Below, piece after piece: positions 17,933-26,806 of a stretch of DNA of 41,381 bases (the stretch's first letter is position 1; each line of letters starts with the position of its first letter). Both the position numbers and the translations under genes were made by a program. Under the pieces are notes generated by a model that had not been told where the DNA came from, ran no database searches, and was given only the letters and a program-made list of their open reading frames with translations. This DNA comes from Treponema sp. Lineage in GTDB: Bacteria > Spirochaetota > Spirochaetia > Treponematales > Breznakiellaceae. The stretch lies in assembly GCA_031281555.1 (NCBI GenBank), contig JAITFK010000064.1, positions 1-41,381 of the forward strand, given 5' to 3'.

Positions 17933-18854
17933 TTTGTTCTTGTTCAGTTCCGGCAAGCTTGAGTTTAACAAAGACATAAGGAGAAGCGGCGGAAACCCAA
18001 AAACCGCCGAGCCCGGCCAGTATAAAGCCGTAAAGTTTATAATTGGCGGAGTCATGCGGTAAAATTTTTATTCCTGCAAAAAAGATTAAAACAAAACCGG
18101 CAGTTCCCAAAAGCAAGCGCGCAAAAAGGGCAAGGTAATTTTTTAAACCGGTTTTGTCAAACGGCGCATTACTTGAAAAACCAATATATTTTTTGTTAAT
18201 GCAATAACCCGCACCAAGACCGAGAACAGCGCCGCCGGGCATAAGCAGTTCCCTTCCCGGCAGATAAAGTATCATTATAAAAGAAAGAGCGGCGCTTGAA
18301 ATAACTCCGGCGCGAAAACCGCCTTTTTCAAGAAACGTTTCTATTCTTGCGTTTAACAAAAAATAGCCGCAAAGAATAACGCCGCCGATAATCCATCCGG
18401 CTAATACATCGGTTGGGAAATGAACTCCAAGATAAATTCTGGAAAAACCGATTAAAAAACAAAGTACGGCTGTACAGACATAAGCCCAATTCTTTTTAAC
18501 CCACGAAGCTAAAATAAAAAAAACAACCAGCGCATTCTGCGCGTGTCCTGAAGGCAACCCTCCCATACGTTCGCCGATCAAACCGACAGAAGGATCATAG
18601 CTTTCAAAAAAAGGACGCGGCTGATCCAAAAAAAACTTTAAGGACATATTGATCCATACCGAAATAATCAGCATTAAACAAAGGCGTAGTCCTTTTTTTT
18701 CATTCACGCACCAGTATAAAACAGGAAGCACCGTCAAAAATATAGCTGAACCTCCCATAGCGGTAATCAGCCGTATAGTTAAAGTTAAAGCAGGGTTGGA
18801 AACAGTTTGAACTGCTCTGATAAATTCAAGCCCCCGCTGCAATACCGGTTCCAT
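17925..18854 (-). CDS. PAP2 family phosphatase (membrane)
   Basis: 309 aa; KFFLDQPRPF, GGLPSGHAQNALV, SRIYLGVHFPTDVLAGW signature motifs. Confidence 0.9.
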   Translation of the reverse strand: MEPVLQRGLEFIRAVQTVSNPALTLTIRLITAMGGSAIFLTVLPVLYWCVNEKKGLRLCLMLIISVWINMSLKFFLDQPRPFFESYDPSVGLIGERMGGLPSGHAQNALVVFFILASWVKKNWAYVCTAVLCFLIGFSRIYLGVHFPTDVLAGWIIGGVILCGYFLLNARIETFLEKGGFRAGVISSAALSFIMILYLPGRELLMPGGAVLGLGAGYCINKKYIGFSSNAPFDKTGLKNYLALFARLLLGTAGFVLIFFAGIKILPHDSANYKLYGFILAGLGGFWVSAASPYVFVKLKLAGTEQEQNA

Positions 18855-18855
18855 G

Positions 18856-19557
18856 CTAAAACCTCAAAAAAAAATTTTGACGCAGACGGTTAATTGAATC
18901 CTTCTGTTCTGCTGTTGGAGTAACAATGGAAAGAGATTCTGCTATTAAATCATTAATTATTGCCTGCATTGTCATTTTATCTATACTGATTAACACAAAA
19001 AAGTTATATATCTCAGTATTTGCTTCCATGCTATCATTTTCCTGCCTTGTTTTCATTTTAATCCAGTAGGTATCTTCCTTAACAGCTCCTGTATAAACCG
19101 CGTTGTATGCCTTTTTTACCATTGTTTCAAAAAAAAGTCCGTATTCATTATCGGGATACAAATATGCTGCGGAGATCATTCTTTTTTCAATTCTTTCCGC
19201 CGCCAATATACTAAAATCTTTTACAGCGGAAAAGTTATCCGCCCATATATTCATCGCCGTAAAATTTATTCCCTCGTTGTTTCCGATAAATACATATTTA
19301 CCGTAATAAGCGCTTATTTTTTCAATTTCTTCATTCCCGCCGTTTATATATGCGGACAGCCAACTCGGCAGGTTTTTTGCAGAAGCTCCGGTTTTTGTTT
19401 CAATAATACTGCCAGGGTCAATATTAACATTGTTTTTTTCAGTAATAAAATAATCATTCGGGGGAACCGGAATATATGCAGGTTTTTTTTGACCGACGCA
19501 TGAAATTATTGCTATGCCGCAGAGAAAAAAAACCGGCGTTAAAAAAAATATTTTCAT
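18856..19557 (-). CDS. Hypothetical lipoprotein
   Basis: 233 aa; lipobox GIAIISCVGQKK. Confidence 0.75.
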   Translation of the reverse strand: MKIFFLTPVFFLCGIAIISCVGQKKPAYIPVPPNDYFITEKNNVNIDPGSIIETKTGASAKNLPSWLSAYINGGNEEIEKISAYYGKYVFIGNNEGINFTAMNIWADNFSAVKDFSILAAERIEKRMISAAYLYPDNEYGLFFETMVKKAYNAVYTGAVKEDTYWIKMKTRQENDSMEANTEIYNFFVLISIDKMTMQAIINDLIAESLSIVTPTAEQKDSINRLRQNFFLRF

Positions 19558-19570
19558 AATTAAGCAATAA

Positions 19571-21121
19571 TTAATTCAAGGAAACAAAATCAGAAGAAGA
19601 ATGATTATACATTGAATTTTTTATGTCTGCCGCAAGAATTTCCATCGGCGGCATTTTGTAAAGCGCAAATTCATCCCAAAGCGCAGTAGAAAAAGACTTC
19701 CTGTTAACAGTATCAACAGTATCTTCTTTTCTTAACCCAAGCAATATCTTAAAATTATTCTTTATTTCAGTTTCAATACGGATTGGAGCTGCAGACAAAT
19801 TACCCTGCTCAACAGATTCTCCCATAATATTGATTTTTGCAGATAACAGATTCGGAAGAATTGAAAAGCTGACGCCTGCAGTAATGAAAGAATTTTGTTC
19901 GGTAATTTTAACAGTTTGAGAAACCGTATCGTTCGGAGAAGACAATGTTAAAACAAGATTTTGTCCCTCTTTGCTTAAGACAAGGGAAATATCCGGAGAA
20001 GATTCAAACAGTACAGAGAAAACAGCGCCTTCGTTTAACGATTTAAAACGGAATAATGTCTGCCATATTCCGCGCTGGACAACAGCTTCATTGTATTGGG
20101 TTTCCGGGTTAATTTGAACCTTTGGAAGGGTAATGCTGTTATTTCCGGTAGCAAGTCCGTAAACGCCGTTTGAAGGCATCCATTGAAGAGCGCCGTTAAC
20201 AGCGGGTTTTGGGAGTTGTTCGGAGGAATTTAACATTTTTAAATTGTTCAGATTACCTTCAAAAACGTACCACTGTACAAGCTGAGGAATATCCCCCGAA
20301 ACAAGGTTAAGATCAAATGCTTTAGCTGAAACAAGCAGGGAAATTTCTTTTTGATATCCTGCAAGACCGTAGTGATTTTCTACGGGGAATACTTCGGCTC
20401 GTATTGAATAAAAACCGCTTTGTTCGGACACCTTCCATAAAAGATTTCCCGCTCCGTCAGAAAATTTTCCTTCGCTAACCTTTCTTTTACCGCTATACCA
20501 GACAATATACGGATCCATACGGTCATTGATATTCAATTTGGCTTCCAGCATTACCGTCATTTCTTTTGAAATAAGCAAAGGGTTTTCATTAACGCCGGGC
20601 AGATGTACATTTATACCTTCAAAGGAAAAAACAGTATTGTCCATATAATAGAATGATTTTTCAATCTTTTGTAAAACATCCCTTCCGCTCATAACTTGTG
20701 AAACAAGGGTATAACGGCCAATCGATAAATTCTCCGGTATCGGGAATAAAGGCAGCGCTTCATCAAGGCTGTTTACCTTAACAAGGATTTCATCCTGCTC
20801 GGCTTCACCATGAATACTGTACAAAACCTTTGGTCCTGTAACAGTTCCACTGGAATTTTTCATAAAAACCAAAAGAGAAGTAACATCCGGATCGTTAGAA
20901 ACAGGTTTTTCAAAATAAGGACTTATTTTCCCGCCGCTTCTGATAAAAGAACACTCATCCAGCGGTACATTATTAATCTGGGCGTTTACTTTGTAGGTAT
21001 CTGAAGAAGAAGTAAAAAGGTCATCCATTGCGTCACATCCGCCTAAAAAAGCGAGGAAAACAAGGGAAATCAACATTTTTGCGGTATTTCGGAAACACAT
21101 ACCTACTATCCAATATATCAA
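19571..21121 (-). CDS. Hypothetical lipoprotein with LamG/ConA-like region; start possibly 21100
   Basis: 516 aa; lipobox LAFLGGCDAMDD; LFRFKSLNEGAVFSVLFESSPDISLVLSKEGQNLVLTLSS...DEFALYKMPP. Confidence 0.7.
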   Translation of the reverse strand: MIYWIVGMCFRNTAKMLISLVFLAFLGGCDAMDDLFTSSSDTYKVNAQINNVPLDECSFIRSGGKISPYFEKPVSNDPDVTSLLVFMKNSSGTVTGPKVLYSIHGEAEQDEILVKVNSLDEALPLFPIPENLSIGRYTLVSQVMSGRDVLQKIEKSFYYMDNTVFSFEGINVHLPGVNENPLLISKEMTVMLEAKLNINDRMDPYIVWYSGKRKVSEGKFSDGAGNLLWKVSEQSGFYSIRAEVFPVENHYGLAGYQKEISLLVSAKAFDLNLVSGDIPQLVQWYVFEGNLNNLKMLNSSEQLPKPAVNGALQWMPSNGVYGLATGNNSITLPKVQINPETQYNEAVVQRGIWQTLFRFKSLNEGAVFSVLFESSPDISLVLSKEGQNLVLTLSSPNDTVSQTVKITEQNSFITAGVSFSILPNLLSAKINIMGESVEQGNLSAAPIRIETEIKNNFKILLGLRKEDTVDTVNRKSFSTALWDEFALYKMPPMEILAADIKNSMYNHSSSDFVSLN

Positions 21122-21170
21122 TTTGTATACAGAATATCAACCTTTTACAAATTTAGTTTTCTGTTATTAT

Positions 21171-22301
21171 ATGAATATGCGAACAAGAGCAATAATTCAT
21201 CTTGACCGCTTTATCGGGAATTTTGAAGCTGTAAAAGTGCGAATCGGGCAGAAAAGGCGAATTTGCGTACCAGTCAAGGCAGACGCCTATGGGCACGGAG
21301 CTTTAGAAATAGCTAAAAAAAGCCTTGAAGCCGGCGCTTATTGTCTTGGCGTAGCAACTGTTGCGGAAGGGAAAGAACTTAGAAACGGGGGGATAACCGC
21401 TCCAATCCTGTTGTTTACCCAGCCTAATCCTACGGAAATACCGGATATTTTAACAGCAAAGCTTATCCCATTTGTCTCTGATGAATGGTATGCCTGCACT
21501 CTGAATGAGGCAGCCGCCGGTAAAATCAAACTGCCCGTTCACTTAAAAATTGATACAGGTATGGGACGGAGCGGCTGTCCGGCGGAAGAAGCTCTTGCTC
21601 TTGCCAGGCATATTGACAATTGCGCTTCTCTTGAATTATCAGGAACAGCCACCCATTTTGCTGTTTCCGACTCTACGGTTACCAAGGATATCGCTTACAC
21701 TAAATTACAGTTATCACGTTTTAAGGAAGCTGTTGATGCTATAAAAAACGCAAGTATCGATCCCGGTATTGTTCATGCTGCCAATTCCGGTGCGGTAATC
21801 CTTCACCCTGACACCTGGCTTGATATGGTAAGACCGGGCATATTCTTGTACGGTTATAAAAATGTGCAAGAAAAAGAAATCCAAAACTTCCCGTTTGAAC
21901 CGATAAAAGCTCAGCCTGTAATGGAGTTAAGGACAATTGTCGTAGTCATAAAAAAAATAAAAAAAGGTGAGACGGTTTCCTATGGCAGGATATGGACCGC
22001 TTTCCATGATACAACTATTGCTACTTTGGCTGTAGGTTACGGAGACGGACTTCCTATTCGCGCAAGCAACAAATGGCAGGCTGTAATCGGCGGTAAAACT
22101 TATCCAATTGCAGGCCGTGTCTGCATGGACCAATGTAGTGTGGATTTGGGACAGGAAAGCGATGTCCGCCGCTGGGACGAAGCTGTAATTTTCGGCGGCT
22201 GCGCTCAGGATGCGGCGGCGTTGGCAGAGGCAGCAGGAACAATTCCCTACGAGATAACCTGTAATATTAACAAAAGAGGACCGCGTGTGTACGAAAGGTA
22301 A
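21171..22301 (+). CDS. alr: Alanine racemase
   Basis: PLP-lysine motif CVPVKADAYGHGALEIAK; HLKIDTGMGRSGC; VGYGDGLPIRASN; CMDQCSVD. ATG at 21171 or 21177 is preferred over the ORF-track start at 21123. Confidence 0.95.
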   Translation: MNMRTRAIIHLDRFIGNFEAVKVRIGQKRRICVPVKADAYGHGALEIAKKSLEAGAYCLGVATVAEGKELRNGGITAPILLFTQPNPTEIPDILTAKLIPFVSDEWYACTLNEAAAGKIKLPVHLKIDTGMGRSGCPAEEALALARHIDNCASLELSGTATHFAVSDSTVTKDIAYTKLQLSRFKEAVDAIKNASIDPGIVHAANSGAVILHPDTWLDMVRPGIFLYGYKNVQEKEIQNFPFEPIKAQPVMELRTIVVVIKKIKKGETVSYGRIWTAFHDTTIATLAVGYGDGLPIRASNKWQAVIGGKTYPIAGRVCMDQCSVDLGQESDVRRWDEAVIFGGCAQDAAALAEAAGTIPYEITCNINKRGPRVYER

Positions 22302-22366
22302 TTTAAGACAATGCGAACTATTGCTTTCAATAAAAATAATTTATACTATTACTAACGGAGGCTGTA

Positions 22367-22972
22367 ATGAATCTCAATATTTTGAATGACGATGATGATG
22401 ACGATACAACCGAAGAAAAAGAAACAAACTGGCAGGATGTGCTGACGGGAAAAATGTTAAAAACCCGTACAATTCTGCTTTCAGGCGAGATTCGGAAAGG
22501 CCTTGCGGAAAAAACCATTCGCCAGCTTCTTTTAATGGAAGCGACGGGAGATGATCCGGTACGGATTTTTATTGATTCGCCCGGCGGAGACGCGGACGCA
22601 GGTTATGCGATTTTTGACATGATCCGTTTTATAAAGCCGCCCGTTTGGACAATCGGCATGGGCCTTGTCGCAAGCGCCGCCGCGATCATACAGCTTGCGG
22701 CTCCCAAAGAGCGGCGGGTAGGGCTTCCCAACAGTCACTATCTCATTCACCAGCCGCTTTCCGGAATACGCGGAGTTGCCACCGACATTGAGATACACGC
22801 AAAAGAACTTGAAAAACTCAGGGAAAAAATTAACCGCCTGATTGCGGATGAAACAGGTAATCCTTTTGAACAGGTAGAAAAAGACACAGATCGTGATTAC
22901 TGGATGAATGCGTCCGAAGCGGTTAATTACGGATTAATCAGCAGGATAGTTTCCAAAAGAGAAGAAATATAA
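22367..22972 (+). CDS. clpP: ATP-dependent Clp protease proteolytic subunit-like (ClpP family)
   Basis: RIFIDSPGGDADAGYAIFDMIRFI...GLVASAAAIIQLAA...LPNSHYLIHQPLSG...EKDTDRDYWMNASEAVNYGLI: Ser/His/Asp positions retained; ggagg SD. Confidence 0.85.
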   Translation: MNLNILNDDDDDDTTEEKETNWQDVLTGKMLKTRTILLSGEIRKGLAEKTIRQLLLMEATGDDPVRIFIDSPGGDADAGYAIFDMIRFIKPPVWTIGMGLVASAAAIIQLAAPKERRVGLPNSHYLIHQPLSGIRGVATDIEIHAKELEKLREKINRLIADETGNPFEQVEKDTDRDYWMNASEAVNYGLISRIVSKREEI

Positions 22973-22999
22973 CTGATTTGTTCCGGCTGTTAGTCCAAA

Positions 23000-24748
23000 C
23001 TACGGGTTTTCGTAATTCTTGTAAAGAAAGCGGCGTATCTTCTGCTGCGCGTTTTTTTCAAACGGTTCCTTGCGTAAAGAAAAATTGCTGATTTTTTTAT
23101 AAACAGGCAATGTACGATTGGCAGCTTCTATTTCTTTTTTTACAAGATCGTGAATAAAGCTTTCGTCGTTTTCCTTGCCGGGATAATCTTCCTTGATGAA
23201 GTCATAATTCGGAACAACTACGGCAAAAATTATTTCGCCGACGTGGCTTTTCTTTCCTACAACAAGAACTTCACCGATGATGCGGGAACCTGAGAAATTC
23301 GCTTCAATTTCTTCGGGGTAAATATTCTTGCCGCCTGAACCGACGATAAGATTTTTCTTGCGTCCCACTATGTAAATGTAACCATCCCCGTCACGATAAC
23401 CAAGATCACCAGTTAACAGATAGCCATTTTTATCAATCACTTCCTTTGTAGCTTCATCATTTTCAAAATAACCAAGCATAACCGAAGGCGATTTGCAAGC
23501 GATTTCTCCGATACCTTCCGGCGTTTGATCCAGTATTTTAACATCGGTATAACTGACAGGAAGCCCGACAGATTCATTGCGTTTATGACGGGGAGTATTC
23601 ACGCAGATAAGAGGAGCGTTCTCACTCATGCCGTAACCCTGAACAATGTTAAAACCAAGGGAATCAAAAAAGTCCGCTGTTTTTACACTTAACGGACCGC
23701 CGCCTGCTACCATTATTTTTATGGAATGAAGATTTGCTTTTTTACGGATAAACCGGAAAACTTTCCGCCCAAACTCCGGGTTACCTTTCTTCGCTTCCGC
23801 CAAAGCTATTTTACGCAGTAAATTTAACGGCCCTCGGATAATCGGTGAAAGTTTTTGATACCCCGAGTCAATTGCCGCCATCACTTTATCATATAGAAGC
23901 GGAACCCCGATAAGGTATGTGACTCCTCCGTCCTTTATATCATCAACAACAACTTTACCGACAATTTTTTCTGTGATCACCGTAGGAATGCCGATTGAAA
24001 GCGGCGCAATAAATGAACACGTGGTCGGATAAGTGTGATGCAAAGGCAGAACATCAATAAACACATCTTTATCAGTCGGCTCCAGCATACGGATTGCCGC
24101 GCTAGTGTTGGCGATAATATTTTTATGCGAAAGGGTAACGCCCTTGGCAAAACCCGTGGTTCCCGATGTAAATACAATTGAAGCCGGATCATTAGGTGAA
24201 ATGCTGTTAATCGGGGGCAGCGCCTGACTGCCCGCGTCTTTGCCGAATTTGTAATATTCAGTCTCCTGACCGGCAAGCGCCTCTTCCGCTTCGGAGCTTA
24301 TGCACACAGAAACAGACAGCGAAATTCCGTTTGATGACAGAGAAGCGGCAAAATCCCTCTTTCTTCCTGAATAGAAAAATGCCTTTGCCCTTGTAATTTT
24401 CATAATATTAAGACATTCCTGCTCTGTAACAAGAAAATCGACAGGTACAATACAAAGACCCGCAACCAGAGTCCCCATCCAGACAGCCATCCACTCAGGG
24501 CGGTTTTCAGACCATAATAAAACACGGTCGCCCTTTACAAACCCCGCAGCCAGCAAGCCTCGCGCAATCCTGCGGCATTCATCGCCCCATCTGGCGTAAT
24601 TCCAGCGGGTAAATTCTCTTTGTTTACCGGAACGGTATAAAATAGCGTCTTTGTCGGCAAAATCCCTTGATGTAACATCAACCATATGGGCAAAATTCGT
24701 ATATTTAAGATCAGGAAGATTTGAAACATAATCTTCAAATTTTAACAT
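23000..24748 (-). CDS. AMP-binding long-chain acyl-CoA synthetase
   Basis: 582 aa; IVFTSGTTGFAKGVTLSHKN; GYGMSENAPLI; LTGDLGYRDGDGYIYIVGRKKNLIVGSGGKNIYPEEIE. Confidence 0.9.
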   Translation of the reverse strand: MLKFEDYVSNLPDLKYTNFAHMVDVTSRDFADKDAILYRSGKQREFTRWNYARWGDECRRIARGLLAAGFVKGDRVLLWSENRPEWMAVWMGTLVAGLCIVPVDFLVTEQECLNIMKITRAKAFFYSGRKRDFAASLSSNGISLSVSVCISSEAEEALAGQETEYYKFGKDAGSQALPPINSISPNDPASIVFTSGTTGFAKGVTLSHKNIIANTSAAIRMLEPTDKDVFIDVLPLHHTYPTTCSFIAPLSIGIPTVITEKIVGKVVVDDIKDGGVTYLIGVPLLYDKVMAAIDSGYQKLSPIIRGPLNLLRKIALAEAKKGNPEFGRKVFRFIRKKANLHSIKIMVAGGGPLSVKTADFFDSLGFNIVQGYGMSENAPLICVNTPRHKRNESVGLPVSYTDVKILDQTPEGIGEIACKSPSVMLGYFENDEATKEVIDKNGYLLTGDLGYRDGDGYIYIVGRKKNLIVGSGGKNIYPEEIEANFSGSRIIGEVLVVGKKSHVGEIIFAVVVPNYDFIKEDYPGKENDESFIHDLVKKEIEAANRTLPVYKKISNFSLRKEPFEKNAQQKIRRFLYKNYENP

Positions 24749-24821
24749 AATTACCTCGCTTAAAATCTGAATGTTCTATTATATATAAAATAGCAAATAA
24801 TAGCAAAAAAGAAAATGATTT

Positions 24822-26075
24822 TTATGTATTCTTCACTTTAACCAACATATATCTCTTTTTTCCTGCTCGTATGGTTAGTTCACTTTCAGAATTTAATGAA
24901 TCTGCGCCAATTAACGCAGACACATCGTTAATTACGGAAAGCTCGCCGTCTTTGGCACTGACAAAAGCTCCGCCTTGCTGTACAAGACGCCTGCCTTCGC
25001 TCTTGGTCGGGATAAGTCCTGTATCACAGAAGAGGTCTACAATATTGGAACCTGTCTCAAAACGCGCCCTCGCAAGTTCTGTTTTCGGCATAGCGGATTT
25101 GTCTCCGGCAGCTTCACTGCCAAAAGCAGCTTTCGCTCCTGCCAGCGCTTTATCAGCTTCGTCCTTACTGTGAATTAACGCTGTAACTTCCCACGCAAGA
25201 CGTTCTTTCGCGTCATTTGGGTTTTTACCGGAAGCAGTAAGTTTGTCTATTTCTTCTACAGGAAGAAAGGTGAACATCAATAGGAAACGGCGTATATCGG
25301 CATCATTTACATTCCGCCAGTACTGGAAAAAATCATAGGGACTTACAATCGCCGGGTCCAGAAAAAGTGCGCCTTTCAGCGTCTTGCCCATTTTCTTGCC
25401 GTCCGCTGTTGTAACAAGAGGGAATGTCAGGCCGAAAACTTCCTTGCCTTCAATGCGGCGGATTAATTCAACGCCGGCGACAATATTGCCCCATTGATCA
25501 TCGCCTCCGATTTGCAAACGGCAGCCGTAACGCCTGTACAGTTCGAGAAAATCGTAGCTCTGCAAAAGCTGATAGTTAAATTCGATAAATGAAAGCCCTG
25601 TTTCCATTCGCATTTTGTAAGCTTCAAAACTGAGCATTCTGTTAACTGAAAAGTGGCTGCCTATATCACGTAAGAAATCAATATAATTAAGATTGGCAAG
25701 CCAGTCTTTATTGTTGGCGGTGAAGGCGGTCTTGCCGTCAAAACCGACAAAACGATCAAGCTGCGCCTTGATAGATTCTGTGTTTTGATCCAACTGCTCG
25801 TAATCAAGCATCTTTCTTACTTCCGACCTTCCCGAAGGGTCGCCGATCCGGGCAGTGCCTCCGCCCAGCAGCGCAATTCCCGTATGACCGGCGTTACGAA
25901 GATGACGGAACGCAAAATAGGGAACGATATGACCGATATGCAGGCTTCCGCCTGTCGGATCAGTGCCCTCGTAAAAAGTAACCGGTCCTTCATCCATTAA
26001 GGCGGAAAGACCTTCAACATTGGTGCATTGCTGAAAAAAACCTCTTGTCTTTAACGTTTCTACCGAAGAATTCAT
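24822..26075 (-). CDS. tyrS: Tyrosyl-tRNA synthetase
   Basis: 417 aa; GSLHIGHIVPYFAF; GGDDQWGNIVAG; KMGKT (TADGKKMGKTLKGALFLD); C-terminal S4-like region. Confidence 0.96.
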   Translation of the reverse strand: MNSSVETLKTRGFFQQCTNVEGLSALMDEGPVTFYEGTDPTGGSLHIGHIVPYFAFRHLRNAGHTGIALLGGGTARIGDPSGRSEVRKMLDYEQLDQNTESIKAQLDRFVGFDGKTAFTANNKDWLANLNYIDFLRDIGSHFSVNRMLSFEAYKMRMETGLSFIEFNYQLLQSYDFLELYRRYGCRLQIGGDDQWGNIVAGVELIRRIEGKEVFGLTFPLVTTADGKKMGKTLKGALFLDPAIVSPYDFFQYWRNVNDADIRRFLLMFTFLPVEEIDKLTASGKNPNDAKERLAWEVTALIHSKDEADKALAGAKAAFGSEAAGDKSAMPKTELARARFETGSNIVDLFCDTGLIPTKSEGRRLVQQGGAFVSAKDGELSVINDVSALIGADSLNSESELTIRAGKKRYMLVKVKNT

Positions 26076-26117
26076 GTTTCGATTTTATCAAATTTAAGTA
26101 TCAGACGCCAGTGTTGT

Positions 26118-26390
26118 ATGCCGATAATAATAAAAATGTACCCCGGCGGCCTATTTGCGTTATTTAAAGATGTTATCTCTTCGTGGGAAGTAATAGCCGT
26201 TACTCTTGCCATGCTTTTATTCCTGAAAATTGTTTTTTATGTGTCGGCAAGTTACCGCAGGCCGATTAAAATCAAGAAATTAATTCCGAAGAAAAAACCT
26301 AAAGCTGAACCTGCCGCAGCAAATCCTGATGAGATACATGAAGAAAGCGAAGGTTCTGCCAATGAAGAATTAGGTCTTGAAGAGGGTTGA
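26118..26390 (+). CDS. Small single-TM hypothetical protein with basic then acidic tail (start 26118 or 26136)
   Basis: 90 aa; WEVIAVTLAMLLFLKIVFYVSA TM; KKLIPKKKPKAEPAAANPDEIHEESEGSANEELGLEEG. Confidence 0.6.
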   Translation: MPIIIKMYPGGLFALFKDVISSWEVIAVTLAMLLFLKIVFYVSASYRRPIKIKKLIPKKKPKAEPAAANPDEIHEESEGSANEELGLEEG

Positions 26391-26448
26391 CGCAGAGGTT
26401 CCCTTATAATAAGCCCTTAATATAATTCTGTAATTCGACATAACTATT

Positions 26449-26694
26449 TCACGGCGGCAGAGCACGCTCGGTGGAGAGGCGGACACGGTTTTTTTCGGCG
26501 GTTAGCTGCGGAATGTAAGGAACAAGGGTCTTTTCGTAGGCGGTGTTCCACTGGGAGAACTGGTCTTCGAGGATGTCAACGTCGTCTTTGGGGATATGCT
26601 TCCAGCGGGCGTTGTTGTCAATGACATAATCGGTGATATTCCTGAAGAATTGCTCGAATTCCTTGTCATTTCGGGGTATGTAATTGTTTACCAT
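26449..26694 (-). pseudogene. Probable truncated remnant of a larger hypothetical protein family
   Basis: 81 aa MVNNYIPRNDKEFEQFFRNITDYVIDNNARW... looks like the N-terminus of a longer family; ends abruptly at VRLSTERALPP*. Confidence 0.4.
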
Positions 26695-26806
26695 AGACGG
26701 AGTTTTTTGTCAACTCACTCGGGAACCGCATTCCGCCATTTTTCCTCTTACCAATGTTACATTTTGCTAACTATGATACTTGCAGCAAAGAAATAACCGA
26801 CAGAAC

